Assembly (NCBI GenBank): GCA_902775375.1
Contig: CACYLU010000007.1
Span: 62,001 to 126,000 of the forward strand
Length of the DNA: 64,000 nt
Direction of reading: 5' to 3'
Origin: an uncultured Bacteroidales bacterium
GTDB lineage: Bacteria > Bacteroidota > Bacteroidia > Bacteroidales > Bacteroidaceae
The notes under the pieces were generated by a model. It searched no databases and was not told the DNA's origin. It saw only the letters and a program-made list of their open reading frames with translations. The position numbers and the translations under genes are program-made. Each line of letters begins with the position of its first letter. The stretch's first letter is position 1. Of the stretch, positions 33,284-42,676 are shown in pieces.

Positions 33284-35128
33284 ATGAGAAACAGATGTAT
33301 TTATTTAGCAATGATGGCAGTGGTAGCCATAGTGGCTACCTGCTGTTCAGTAGAAGACGACAACAGTGGATACCCATCTATGACAGGACTGATGGGTAAT
33401 AATGGGCAAATGCCTAACGGCATGATGCCAGGTGGAATGGGACAAAACGACAACAGCGGAAATGACCTGCAGGATTTTGACATCAGCCTCAACACGGCTG
33501 CATTGACTAATGAGACGGAGAACATCCCAACAGATGAAAACGACGAAAGCTACGAGGACTATGTAGAGCATTCCTCTTTCTCAGAAACAGTAAGTATTGT
33601 ATATGCTGACAATGAAGCTACAGTAAGCACCCTGCCTGATGGTGTGGAAGCAATAGTTGACGGTGCAGGGGTTATCATCAACTCTACCATCAAAGGAGTA
33701 GCATACGAACTGAAGGGAAGCAGTTCCAATGGGTATTTCAAGATATATAGCGAGAAAAAGTTTCATCTTACTTTGAATGGGGTATCACTGACCAACCCTA
33801 CGGGGGCAGCCATCAACATTCAGAGTGGCAAGCGCGTGTTTGTTACTCTGGCTGATGGCACCAGCAACAGTCTGGTAGATGGCACCAGCTACAACACACC
33901 TGATGATGAAGATGAGAAGGGTACCTTCTTTAGTGAAGGTCAGTTGGTATTCAACGGCAAAGGTTCGTTGGAAGTAACAGGAAACAAGAAACACGGCATT
34001 GTAAGCGACGACTACATCCGCTTCCGCACTGGCACCAACATCTATATAACAGCATCGAATGGTCATGGCATCAAGGCCAATGACTATGTGGCTATTGGTG
34101 GTGGCGTACTGAACATCGAGGTGAGTGGTACGGCAAAAAAGGGTATCAGTTCTGATGGCTATGTCTTAGTTTCAGGTGGCCGTACCACGATCCTCACCTC
34201 AGGCGATGGTGAATACGATGAAGACGAGGATGATGTTTCAGGTGCAGCAGGCATCAAGGCCGACCTTTATTTCCAGATGGAAGGCGGACAGCTGAACATC
34301 AAGAGCACAGGAGCAGGTGGCAAGGGTATCAACACCGATGGCGAAATCATTATCAACGACGGCGACATACAGGTTATTACCACAGGACAGACATTTACCT
34401 ATAGCAGTGACCTCGACTCAAAAGCCAAAGGCATCAAGAGCGATACCGATGTAACGGTGAATGGCGGTACCATCAAGATAAAGACTACCGGCGGTGAAGG
34501 CAGTGAAGGTCTGGAAGCCAAGGGTGTGATGAACATCAATGGCGGTGAGATTGAGATTGCCACCTACGACGACTGCATCAATTCGGCAGGAGACATGTAC
34601 CTGAACGGTGGTTATATCTATGCATTCGCTACCAATAACGATGCCATAGACAGCAATGGCGACCTGTACATTAAAGGAGGTGTGATTGTGGCCTTAGGAG
34701 CATCGGGAGCAGAATGTGCCATTGATGCAGCAGAGGGCAAGAACATTTACATCACAGGTGGTACTGTTGTAGGTGTGGGCGGTAGCAATGCCTCCTACCC
34801 TGCATCCAGCAGTAGCCAGATGTCTATAGCTTTTCAGGCATCAGTATCAACTGGAAGCACATTGACCGTCGCTGATGGCAGTGATGCAATTTTAAGCTTC
34901 ACTATCAAGCGTGGTTATCAGAGCGGGCTATACCTGATTTCATCGCCCGATTTCAAGAATGGCACAAGCTATACCGTATATTCAGGTTCAAGTGTCTCTG
35001 GTGATGACTGGCACGGACTATACACAGACCCAAGCGTAAGCAACGTAGGCACAGAACTGGGCAGCGTAACTGCACAAGCTACAGCCGGAGGTAACAGCAT
35101 GGGAGGTATGCAGGGAGGAAGACCTTAA
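33284..35128 (+). CDS. DUF4353 carbohydrate-binding-type beta-helix lipoprotein
   Basis: The 614-residue protein has a lipoprotein signal ending VATCC, then a low-complexity Met/Pro/Gly/Asn stretch (QMPNGMMPGGMGQ) and a long repetitive beta-solenoid. The solenoid turns read GGTIKIKTTGG, MNINGGEIEIAT, MYLNGGYIYAFATNNDAID, and LYIKGGVIVALG. This matches DUF4353, named a carbohydrate-binding domain in databases. It ends in another Gly/Met-rich tail (NSMGGMQGGRP). It is probably surface-exposed. It is followed by a terminator and then a membrane LytTR regulator, a pairing that could mark a regulated surface protein. Ligand and role are unknown. Confidence 0.85.
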   Translation: MRNRCIYLAMMAVVAIVATCCSVEDDNSGYPSMTGLMGNNGQMPNGMMPGGMGQNDNSGNDLQDFDISLNTAALTNETENIPTDENDESYEDYVEHSSFSETVSIVYADNEATVSTLPDGVEAIVDGAGVIINSTIKGVAYELKGSSSNGYFKIYSEKKFHLTLNGVSLTNPTGAAINIQSGKRVFVTLADGTSNSLVDGTSYNTPDDEDEKGTFFSEGQLVFNGKGSLEVTGNKKHGIVSDDYIRFRTGTNIYITASNGHGIKANDYVAIGGGVLNIEVSGTAKKGISSDGYVLVSGGRTTILTSGDGEYDEDEDDVSGAAGIKADLYFQMEGGQLNIKSTGAGGKGINTDGEIIINDGDIQVITTGQTFTYSSDLDSKAKGIKSDTDVTVNGGTIKIKTTGGEGSEGLEAKGVMNINGGEIEIATYDDCINSAGDMYLNGGYIYAFATNNDAIDSNGDLYIKGGVIVALGASGAECAIDAAEGKNIYITGGTVVGVGGSNASYPASSSSQMSIAFQASVSTGSTLTVADGSDAILSFTIKRGYQSGLYLISSPDFKNGTSYTVYSGSSVSGDDWHGLYTDPSVSNVGTELGSVTAQATAGGNSMGGMQGGRP

Positions 35129-35160
35129 TCGCACAGTCTGGACAACAGATTAATATATTT

Positions 35161-35189
35161 ACAAGGGGGTTCGTCCCCCTTGTTTTTTG
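35161..35189 (+). terminator. Terminator of the DUF4353 gene
   Basis: ACAAGGGGG and CCCCCTTGT pair around a TTCGT loop and run into TTTTTT, 33 bp after the stop codon. Confidence 0.9.
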
Positions 35190-35217
35190 CATAGTTGTCA
35201 AAAATATCCTATCTTTG
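35187..35217 (+). promoter_or_regulatory. Promoter of the LytTR regulator gene
   Basis: TTG (35187-35189), 20-bp spacer, TATCTTTG (35210-35217). Its -33 box is the end of the preceding terminator's T-run. Confidence 0.65.
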
Positions 35218-35238
35218 CGCCGTAAAAAAACAGCAAAG

Positions 35239-36321
35239 ATGAGGAATTGGTTGCAGAAATTTGACAAGCTGCTGATACATGAGAAGCTGGTATATGCAGG
35301 TTTGTGGCTGCTGGTATTCATCGTACCTGTTATTGGTACCTATTACCGCAGTTTGGCTCCAGATGCCTCTTTCGATTGGTCATTGGTATTCAGAACGTGG
35401 AAAGACTATGTGCCTTTCCTTTTTCTGTTTATTACTCACGACCTGCTGATAGTTCCTTTCCTGGTACAAGATGAAAAGAAAGCTGCCTATTTCGGCATTG
35501 CTGGATGTGCGTTGCTGCTATTTGGCTTATATATCTGGAATCAACCACCCAACTTCGATGGTCCTCCCCCACAGCGGGATGAGATGCGTACAGATATGCG
35601 TCCGCCAAGACCACCCTTTGCGCAAGGTGATGTACCCAACTTCGACAGCATACCTCCTGCTCCAAGAGGTGAGATGCAAGAAGCCAACCGTCCTCCTGTA
35701 AGACCTGAGGGAAGAACGGAAATGGGCAATCGTCCTCCATTCAGACCTGATGGCAGCATGGATAATCCACCAGAGATGCGTGAGGACATACCACCGATGA
35801 GGGAGAAATACACCAAATTACTGATTGCAGCGTTGATGATGGGCGTTAATCTAGGCATCAAACTTTATTTCAGGCAACGGCGTGATGCCAACAATTTGGT
35901 AGAAATAGAACCTGTTGTTGCTGATGTATCGCAACCCACAACAGACATAGCTCCATCAGCATCAGTTACTGCACCCAAGGTGGATGAAGACAGTCATATC
36001 ATCTTTGTCAAGTCGGAATACCGCATGGTACGCATTGACATTCGCCAGATACGCTATGTGGAAGCCATGAGCGAATACCTGCGCCTGCATATGGAGGGCG
36101 AGGCAAAACCTGTTATTGCCCTGCTGAGCATGAAGAGACTGGAGGAACGCCTGCCACAAAACTTTATGCGCGTGCACCGTTCTTATATCGTCAACCTGCA
36201 AAAAATACAACAGATTGAACGTGGGCGCATTGTAATGGATAAAGACACTTACATCCCCGTAAGCGAAGGTTATAAGGAGGCCTTTAACCGTTTCTTGAGC
36301 GAAAAGGCACTCGAGAAATAA
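35239..36321 (+). CDS. Membrane-bound LytTR-domain transcription regulator
   Basis: The C-terminal 105 residues (about 254-358) form a LytTR DNA-binding domain: HIIFVKSEYRMVRIDIRQIR, then FMRVHRSYIVNL. The N-terminus has three membrane segments (about 17-115) and a fourth near residue 190-212. Between the third and fourth lies an exposed loop of about 75 residues, very rich in Pro, Arg, Met and Asp (PPRPPFAQGD, RPPVRPEGR). It lacks a receiver domain, so it is a one-component membrane sensor-regulator. ATG 35239 is chosen because the longer frame begins with a TTG lying inside the promoter -7 box. The likely target is the adjacent DUF4353 gene or itself; this is inference. Confidence 0.86.
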   Translation: MRNWLQKFDKLLIHEKLVYAGLWLLVFIVPVIGTYYRSLAPDASFDWSLVFRTWKDYVPFLFLFITHDLLIVPFLVQDEKKAAYFGIAGCALLLFGLYIWNQPPNFDGPPPQRDEMRTDMRPPRPPFAQGDVPNFDSIPPAPRGEMQEANRPPVRPEGRTEMGNRPPFRPDGSMDNPPEMREDIPPMREKYTKLLIAALMMGVNLGIKLYFRQRRDANNLVEIEPVVADVSQPTTDIAPSASVTAPKVDEDSHIIFVKSEYRMVRIDIRQIRYVEAMSEYLRLHMEGEAKPVIALLSMKRLEERLPQNFMRVHRSYIVNLQKIQQIERGRIVMDKDTYIPVSEGYKEAFNRFLSEKALEK

Positions 36322-36396
36322 CAACGACTTCCCACAGTTGAACTATTTGTCTTTTATTTTCAAGTTATTATTAGTGAGTTTTATAAAATAAATATG

Positions 36397-36404
36397 TAAC
36401 TTTG
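36397..36404 (+). promoter_or_regulatory. -7 element of the first GH3 gene
   Basis: TAACTTTG, 37 bp upstream of the ATG at 36441. The -33 box is not clear. Confidence 0.5.
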
Positions 36405-36440
36405 CAGCCAAATCTGATTCACTAATTTAATATCATACAA

Positions 36441-38774
36441 ATGAAAAAACTGTATTCTATGCTGGTAGCTGTTGCAGCTATGGGTTCATGCGCTATCGCC
36501 ATGAGCAGCTGTGACGGTCAGAAGTGGACTGAAGAGCAGAAAGGCTCTTACAATCTGGTTATCCAACAGGGTGGACAAACCCTGGGTTACTCTCCTACCT
36601 CCGGTGTGCAACTCATCACCGACAAAGGTTATGCTTTCAAAGATCTGAACCGCAACGGTGTGCTGGATCCATACGAAGACTGGCGCCTGGATCCTAAGAC
36701 TCGTGCACAGAACCTGGCAGAACAACTGTCTATTGAAGAGATTGCCGGCTTGATGCTGTATAGCGCTCACCAGTCAATTCCTTCTGCCGCTATGGGTGGC
36801 AGAGGTCCTGCTCCTACTTATAATGGCAAGCCTTTTGCAGAGAGTGGTGCCAAAGCTTCTGACTTAAGCGATGCACAGAAGAAGTTCTTGCAAGAAGACA
36901 ACCTGCGTGCAGTGCTTGTCACTCGTGTAGAGAGTCCTGCTGTAGCAGCAGAATGGAACAATAACGTACAGGCTTTCGTGGAAGGTCTGAACCATGGTAT
37001 TCCTGCCAACAACAGTTCTGACCCTCGTCATGAGACTTCTTCTGACGCAGAGTACAACTACGGAGCAGGTGGTCAGATTTCTTTGTGGCCATCATCTCTG
37101 GGTATGGCTGCTACCTTCGACCCTGCCTTGATGAAGAAATTCGGTCAGATTGCTTCTGAGGAATACCGTGCACTGGGTATCGCTACTGCACTGTCTCCTC
37201 AGGTAGACCTTGCAACTGATCCTCGCTGGAGCCGTTTCAACGGTACATTTGGTGAAGGAACAAAACTGGCTACCGACTTGGCTCGCGCATACTGCGACGG
37301 TTTCCAGACCTCTCCTGCCGATGAGGCAATAGACGGTGCCTGGGGTTACAAGAGCGTAAACGCTATGGTGAAGCACTGGTATGGCTATGGTGCTCAGGAA
37401 GGTGGTCGTGACTCTCACTATAACTATGGTAAGTTTGCCGTTTATCCAGGCAACAACCGTGAAGAGCATGCCATCACGTTCACTGAGGGTGCTTTCAAAC
37501 TGGAAGATGGTACTGGCATGGCTTCTGCTGTAATGCCTATCTACAGTATACTTTTCAACCAGGATCCTTCTGGCGAGAACGTAGGTGGTAGCTTCAGCAA
37601 GTGGATGATCCAGGATCAGCTGCGCGACAAGTATAAGTTTGAGGGTGTTGCTTGCACCGACTGGGGCATTACCAACGACAACAAAGCTGTAGAGGCATTT
37701 GATGGCAAGCCTTGGGGTGTAGAGAATATGAGCATCGCAGAGCGTCACTATAAGATCCTGCAGGCTGGTGTTGACCAGTTTGGTGGTAACAACGACAAGG
37801 GTCCTGTATTGGAGGCTTATCAGATGTGGGTAAATGATTTTGGCAAGGAGAGCGCTGATGCACGTTTCCAGCAGAGTGCATATCGTCTGCTGCTGAACGT
37901 ATTCCGCACTGGTTTGTTCGAGAATCCTTACCTCGACCCAGCAGCCACTACTGCAACTGTTGGTAAGAGCGAATTCATGGAGGCTGGTTATGAGGCACAG
38001 CTGAAGTCTGTGGTGATGATCAAGAACCACGACAACACCTTGCCTGTCAAGGATAAGAAGAAAGTTTATATTCCTAAGCGCCATCAAACTCAGAGTCGTG
38101 GATTCTTCGGTATGAGCGGTGAGGACAAATGGGTAGATCCTGTAAACCTCGACCTCGTAAAGAAGTACTATGATGTAGTGGATAGCCCTGCTCAAGCAGA
38201 TTTCGCTATAGTTTTCATCCAGGCTCCTAACAGTGGCGTAGGTTATGACGCTGATGATGCTAAGCGTGGTGGCAATGGCTACCTGCCTATCAGCTTGCAG
38301 TACAACGACTACACTGCTACTTATGCACGTGCAACCTCTATCGCTGGTGGTGACCCATTGGAGAATTTCACTAACCGTACTTACAAGGGCAAGAGCGTGA
38401 AGACCAGCAACAAGGATGACCTGAAGATTATCCTCGACACCAAGGCAGCTATGAGCAACAAGCCTGTTATCGTGGTACTGAATACCGGTAAGCCTGTAGT
38501 TCCTGCAGAGTTTGAGGGTAAGGCTGATGCAATCCTGATTTCTTTCGGTGTACAGAACCAGGCTATCTTTGACATCATCAGTGGAAAGAACGAGCCTTCT
38601 GGTTTGCTGCCTATGCAGATGCCTGCCAATATGATGACCGTAGAGCAGCAGAACGAGGATGTTCCTCGCGACATGGTTTGCTACAAGGATGCTGACGGCA
38701 ATACTTATGACTTTGCCTTTGGTATGAACTGGAGCGGTGTCATCAACGATGCTCGTGTAGCTGCTTACAAATAA
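36441..38774 (+). CDS. GH3 beta-glucosidase/exo-glucanase lipoprotein (777 aa)
   Basis: This is a retaining GH3 enzyme that removes beta-linked glucose or xylose from oligosaccharide ends. The signal MKKLYSMLVAVAAMGSCAIA leads to a lipobox (MSSC). The TIM barrel includes LSPQVDLATDPRWSRFNGTF and the nucleophile Asp in GVACTDWG (residue 407). The C-terminal alpha/beta sandwich follows, with VIVVLNTGKPVV. No fibronectin-III tail is evident, unlike the next gene. It has its own promoter and a terminator after it. It forms a group with a second GH3 and a CE15-type esterase, suggesting plant cell-wall use, although no SusC/SusD pair is present. Confidence 0.92.
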   Translation: MKKLYSMLVAVAAMGSCAIAMSSCDGQKWTEEQKGSYNLVIQQGGQTLGYSPTSGVQLITDKGYAFKDLNRNGVLDPYEDWRLDPKTRAQNLAEQLSIEEIAGLMLYSAHQSIPSAAMGGRGPAPTYNGKPFAESGAKASDLSDAQKKFLQEDNLRAVLVTRVESPAVAAEWNNNVQAFVEGLNHGIPANNSSDPRHETSSDAEYNYGAGGQISLWPSSLGMAATFDPALMKKFGQIASEEYRALGIATALSPQVDLATDPRWSRFNGTFGEGTKLATDLARAYCDGFQTSPADEAIDGAWGYKSVNAMVKHWYGYGAQEGGRDSHYNYGKFAVYPGNNREEHAITFTEGAFKLEDGTGMASAVMPIYSILFNQDPSGENVGGSFSKWMIQDQLRDKYKFEGVACTDWGITNDNKAVEAFDGKPWGVENMSIAERHYKILQAGVDQFGGNNDKGPVLEAYQMWVNDFGKESADARFQQSAYRLLLNVFRTGLFENPYLDPAATTATVGKSEFMEAGYEAQLKSVVMIKNHDNTLPVKDKKKVYIPKRHQTQSRGFFGMSGEDKWVDPVNLDLVKKYYDVVDSPAQADFAIVFIQAPNSGVGYDADDAKRGGNGYLPISLQYNDYTATYARATSIAGGDPLENFTNRTYKGKSVKTSNKDDLKIILDTKAAMSNKPVIVVLNTGKPVVPAEFEGKADAILISFGVQNQAIFDIISGKNEPSGLLPMQMPANMMTVEQQNEDVPRDMVCYKDADGNTYDFAFGMNWSGVINDARVAAYK

Positions 38775-38792
38775 CCATATAAATTATAAAAG

Positions 38793-38824
38793 GGCTGTGC
38801 CGTTAAGGTGCAGCCTTTTTTGTT
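38793..38824 (+). terminator. Terminator between the two GH3 genes
   Basis: GGCTGTGCC and GGTGCAGCC pair over 9 bp (two wobble pairs) around GTTAA, followed by TTTTTT, 18 bp after the first GH3 stop. Only 15 bp separate it from the next ATG, so the second GH3 probably depends on read-through or a promoter inside this region. Confidence 0.8.
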
Positions 38825-38839
38825 TATCAACTACAATTT

Positions 38840-41152
38840 ATGAAGAAATCTTTTTTAGCTTTTATGTTCGGTGCCGCACTGCTGACTGGCTGTAACACCA
38901 ATAATGGCAGTGGTGACGCTGAGATGGACCGTTTCATCAACGACCTGATGTCAAAGATGAGCGTAGAGGATAAGATCGGGCAGTTGAACTTGCATAGTTA
39001 CGGAGGTTTCCGTTCTGCAGAGAAAGTGAATACTGACGATGAGAACGTAAAACAACTCATGGCAGGTCAGATGGGCGGAATGTATGGCATCAGCAATGTC
39101 AACACTCTGCGCCAGTTGCAAGACCTTGCCCTGCAGACCAAGCATGGCATTCCTTTGTTCTTCGGTCTGGATATTATCCATGGTCATGAGACCGTATTCC
39201 CTATTCCATTGGCATTATCTACCTCATGGAATATGCCTATGCTGGAACAAGTGGCTCGCACAGCTGCTGTTGAAGCAACAGCCACTGGTATCAACTGGGT
39301 ATTTAGCCCAATGGTGGATATCGCACGCGACGCACGCTGGGGGCGTATCGCCGAAGGTAATGGAGAAGATCCTTATCTGGGTGGTGAGATTGCCAAGGCA
39401 TACGTGTTAGGTTACCAAGGACATGATGCAGTATATGATTCTACAGAAGTGATGGCATGTGTGAAGCATTATGCGCTCTATGGTGCTGCTGAAGCTGGTC
39501 GCGACTACAATACCGTGAACTTAGGTCGCCAGGAAATTCTGAACAGCTATATGCGTCCTTATGCTGAAGCAGCAAAAGTGGGTGCCGCATCATATATGAG
39601 TTCCTTCAACGAGTTTGAGGGCATCCCTGCTTCAGCCAATAAATATCTGTTGACCGACTTGCTGCGTGACACCTATGGTTTCAAGGGCTTTGTAGTAAGT
39701 GATGCTACTGCCGTAATTGAGGAAGTGGCTCATGGTATTGGCGACTTGCAGGAAGTTTCTGCTCGCTCACTGCAAGCTGGTCTGGATATGGATATGAACA
39801 GCGACGGTTTTATTGGAACGCTGAAGAAATCACTGGAAGAAGGGCGTGTGACTGAAGCAGACATCGACAAGGCTTGTCGTCGCATTCTGGAAGCCAAGTA
39901 TAAGTTGGGCTTGTTCCAAGACCCATATAAATATCTGAATCCCGACCGTGCTGCCAAAGAAGTGTTTACTGCCGAGAGTCGTGACTTTGCACGTCAGGTA
40001 GCACAAGAGTGTCAAGTATTGCTGAAGAATAATGGTATCCTGCCTTTGAAGAAGGATGCCCGCATCGCTGTGATTGGTCCATTGGCAGACAATGCCAGCG
40101 AGATGTCTGGAACTTGGAGTATGTCAAGTCATGCAGCCGAGAATGTTACCATTCTGCAAGGCATCAAGGATGCAGTTAGCAACCCTAATAATGTAAGCTA
40201 TGCTGAGGGCAGCTGGTTCTTGAACGACGCCCAGTTAGAAAGCGACCTCAAGTACGGCCTGATAGGTTTGTTCATGCCTGACTTCAAACCAGAACCAGTA
40301 CACACCACACCTAAGGCAACTCTGCTGGCAGAAGCTTTGTCGAAAGCCCGTCAGGCTGATGTAATTGTAGCTTGCGTTGGTGAAAACGCCATGATGAACG
40401 GTGAGGGTGCTTCTCGTTCAGATATCTCTATTCCTGATGCACAGGTAGAGTTACTGCAAGCCCTGAAGGCTACTGGCAAGCCAGTTGTTTTGGTTCTGAA
40501 CACTGGTCGTCCATTGACATTGACTTGGGAGGATGAGAACATGGATGCCATCCTCAACACATGGTCACAGGGCTCTGAGGCTGGTCACGCTATTGCCGAC
40601 GTATTGTTTGGTGATATCAACCCAAGTGCTAAGTTGACAACCTCTTTCCCACGCACCGTTGGTCAGTTGCCACTCTACTATAACCATAAGAATACTGGTC
40701 GTCCTCATGGTGATTACGAGAAATATATGAAGTTCCGCAGCAACTATATTGATGTGGTAAACGCTCCACTCTATCCATTTGGTTATGGTCTGAGCTACAC
40801 CACTTATGAATATAGTGATGTAACACTGTCATCCTCTGAGGTAGCCAATGGTGGCAATTTCACTGCTACCGTAACAGTTAAGAACACGGGCAATATGGAT
40901 GGCAAGGAAATCGTGCAGCTGTACATCCATGATGTAGAAAGCACCTCTACCCGTCCTGTAAAAGAACTTCGTGGTTTCCAGAAGGTAGATATCAAGGCTG
41001 GTGAAACAAAAACCATTACCTTCGAGCTTTCTACCGAAGACCTGAAGTACTATAACCACGAGTTACAGTATGTTTGCGAGCCTGGTGACTTCGAAATCAT
41101 GATTGGTCCTAACAGCCGTGACACCAAGACTGCTGTACTAACAGTCAAGTAA
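38840..41152 (+). CDS. bglX: GH3 beta-glucosidase, BglX type (770 aa)
   Basis: This is a periplasmic GH3 beta-glucosidase. The lipoprotein signal MKKSFLAFMFGAALLTGC has Cys at residue 18. The barrel has the substrate block SPMVDIARDARWGRIAEGNG and the nucleophile Asp at residue 288 (FVVSDATAV). The second domain carries VVLVLNTGRPLT, and a C-terminal fibronectin-III-like domain spans about 670-765 (TVTVKNTGNMDGKEIVQLYI). This is the BglX order and length. It follows the first GH3 by 65 bp across a terminator. Confidence 0.93.
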   Translation: MKKSFLAFMFGAALLTGCNTNNGSGDAEMDRFINDLMSKMSVEDKIGQLNLHSYGGFRSAEKVNTDDENVKQLMAGQMGGMYGISNVNTLRQLQDLALQTKHGIPLFFGLDIIHGHETVFPIPLALSTSWNMPMLEQVARTAAVEATATGINWVFSPMVDIARDARWGRIAEGNGEDPYLGGEIAKAYVLGYQGHDAVYDSTEVMACVKHYALYGAAEAGRDYNTVNLGRQEILNSYMRPYAEAAKVGAASYMSSFNEFEGIPASANKYLLTDLLRDTYGFKGFVVSDATAVIEEVAHGIGDLQEVSARSLQAGLDMDMNSDGFIGTLKKSLEEGRVTEADIDKACRRILEAKYKLGLFQDPYKYLNPDRAAKEVFTAESRDFARQVAQECQVLLKNNGILPLKKDARIAVIGPLADNASEMSGTWSMSSHAAENVTILQGIKDAVSNPNNVSYAEGSWFLNDAQLESDLKYGLIGLFMPDFKPEPVHTTPKATLLAEALSKARQADVIVACVGENAMMNGEGASRSDISIPDAQVELLQALKATGKPVVLVLNTGRPLTLTWEDENMDAILNTWSQGSEAGHAIADVLFGDINPSAKLTTSFPRTVGQLPLYYNHKNTGRPHGDYEKYMKFRSNYIDVVNAPLYPFGYGLSYTTYEYSDVTLSSSEVANGGNFTATVTVKNTGNMDGKEIVQLYIHDVESTSTRPVKELRGFQKVDIKAGETKTITFELSTEDLKYYNHELQYVCEPGDFEIMIGPNSRDTKTAVLTVK

Positions 41153-41213
41153 CTCTACTTATATTGAAGTCACGCTTTTGAAGGACGATGTTTGACATCG
41201 GCATCACGTTATT

Positions 41214-41247
41214 AAAAGCACCTACGATTACCCGTAGGTGCTTTTTT
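41214..41247 (+). terminator. Terminator after the second GH3 gene
   Basis: AAAAGCACCTACG pairs perfectly over 13 bp with CGTAGGTGCTTTT around a 6-nt loop, ending in a T-run, about 60 bp after the stop. Confidence 0.92.
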
Positions 41248-41315
41248 AATAAGCAACAGAACAAATACCCCACAAAAACTATCTGCGTGTTTGTCAGTTA
41301 TAATCGAAAAAAACA

Positions 41316-41323
41316 TATATTTG
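41316..41323 (+). promoter_or_regulatory. -7 element of the esterase gene
   Basis: TATATTTG, 26 bp before the ATG at 41350, with TTG at 41291-41293 (22-bp spacer). Confidence 0.55.
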
Positions 41324-41349
41324 CAGTAGGAAGATAAAAAAGCATTTGT

Positions 41350-42597
41350 ATGAAAACAAGAAATCATCTTATAGCTGGCATTATTACTGTTTTTTCTTTA
41401 ATGGGCACGACTGTTCAAGCCCAGGAAACAAACTACGATGAATCCAAAGTTGGCACCTATGTGCTACCTGATGCACTGACTATGCACAATGGCCAGGAAG
41501 TGGTTAAGAAGGAGCAATGGGAGGCAGAACGTCGCCCAGAAATCATAAAACTCTTCCAGGACAATGAGTATGGTATTCTACCTGAGGCAATCATCAACTC
41601 AAACTATCGCATTGTTGAGGAGAGTGATAACGCTTTAGGTGGGAAAGCCATTCGCCGTCAGGTGGAGATTACATTTAGCAATAAAGGACAGAGCCGCAAA
41701 ATGCTCGTGTTGATCTATTTGCCGAAGGGAGTAAAGAAGTGCCCTGTTTTTGTATCACCTAATTTCCAGGGTAATGCTACTACTACGACTGACCCATATG
41801 TCATAGAATCCCAATTCAGTACTAACGGACGAGCTAATCAGACCAGCAGATGGTCTTATGAACTTATTATCAACTCGGGGTATGCTGTTGCCACCTTCCA
41901 CTATTTCGATGTCTATCCAGATAAAGATAATGTGGTGAGCGAGTCTATCTATCCACTTTTTGGCATCAACTCCAATGATGACCTGCTTGATAATACTGGC
42001 AAATCTATTGCTGCATGGGCATGGGGATGCTCTCGAGTACTGGATTATTTGCTCACGTTGGACAATATCGATAAAGAACGTGCCATCGTCATGGGACATT
42101 CCCGTTTAGGGAAGGCAGCTCTATGGTGTGGTGCGATGGATCAGCGTTTTGCGATGGTTGTCTCTAACGACTCTGGGTGTTCGGGTGCTGCTTTATCTCG
42201 ACGGAACTATGGTGAGACGGTAGAACGCATCAACAATTCTTTCCCTTGGTGGTTCTGCAATAAATATCAGACGTATAACCAAGATGTTTCCTCGCTCCCC
42301 ATGGATCAGCATGAATTAATTGCTCTCATCGCTCCACGTGCGGTATATGTTGCCAGTGCCTTAGAGGATCAATGGGCAGACCCGCATGGTGAGTTCCTCT
42401 CTTTGCAGGAAGCCAGCAAAGTCTATGCACTCTATGGCTTTGACACACTCAAAGGCTACTCTTTCCCTTCTGTAAACGAGCCTCTCTGGAAAGGTAATTG
42501 TGGTTATCATATTCGTACGGGAATCCATGATGTGACAGACTTTGATTGGGAATCATACATAGGATTTGCCAACGAAAAGCTTAAGCTTTCCGAATAG
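41350..42597 (+). CDS. CE15-type glucuronoyl esterase (alpha/beta hydrolase)
   Basis: CE15 esterases cleave ester bonds between glucuronoxylan and lignin alcohols. The 415-residue protein has a signal peptide (about 1-24). An alpha/beta-hydrolase fold carries the nucleophile Ser251 in the family motif VMGHSRLGKAAL, then FAMVVSNDSGCSGAALSRR and the C-terminal ALEDQWADPHGEF with the likely catalytic acid/His region. Length fits CE15. It follows two GH3 genes but has its own promoter and a strong bidirectional terminator. An acetylxylan esterase function is the main alternative. Confidence 0.87.
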   Translation: MKTRNHLIAGIITVFSLMGTTVQAQETNYDESKVGTYVLPDALTMHNGQEVVKKEQWEAERRPEIIKLFQDNEYGILPEAIINSNYRIVEESDNALGGKAIRRQVEITFSNKGQSRKMLVLIYLPKGVKKCPVFVSPNFQGNATTTTDPYVIESQFSTNGRANQTSRWSYELIINSGYAVATFHYFDVYPDKDNVVSESIYPLFGINSNDDLLDNTGKSIAAWAWGCSRVLDYLLTLDNIDKERAIVMGHSRLGKAALWCGAMDQRFAMVVSNDSGCSGAALSRRNYGETVERINNSFPWWFCNKYQTYNQDVSSLPMDQHELIALIAPRAVYVASALEDQWADPHGEFLSLQEASKVYALYGFDTLKGYSFPSVNEPLWKGNCGYHIRTGIHDVTDFDWESYIGFANEKLKLSE

Positions 42598-42639
42598 CTT
42601 TATCTTGTACATAAAGAGACGCTATTACATTTCAGTTAT

Positions 42640-42676
42640 AATAATGAAGGCTCCCCAAAAGGGAGCCTTCATTATT
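42640..42676. terminator. Bidirectional terminator between the CE15 and putA genes
   Basis: AATAATGAAGGCTCCC pairs perfectly over 16 bp with GGGAGCCTTCATTATT around CAAAA. It serves both converging genes and touches the putA stop codon. Confidence 0.93.

Noticed and set aside
35215-35238. TTG start for the LytTR regulator
   Set aside because: The TTG is part of the promoter -7 box, so it cannot be within the transcript. The same reasoning rejects TTG starts at 46316 and 51665.
37092-38195. Minus-strand frame of 367 codons inside the first GH3 gene
   Set aside because: The GH3 frame carries catalytic motifs; the antisense frame shows no recognisable domain.
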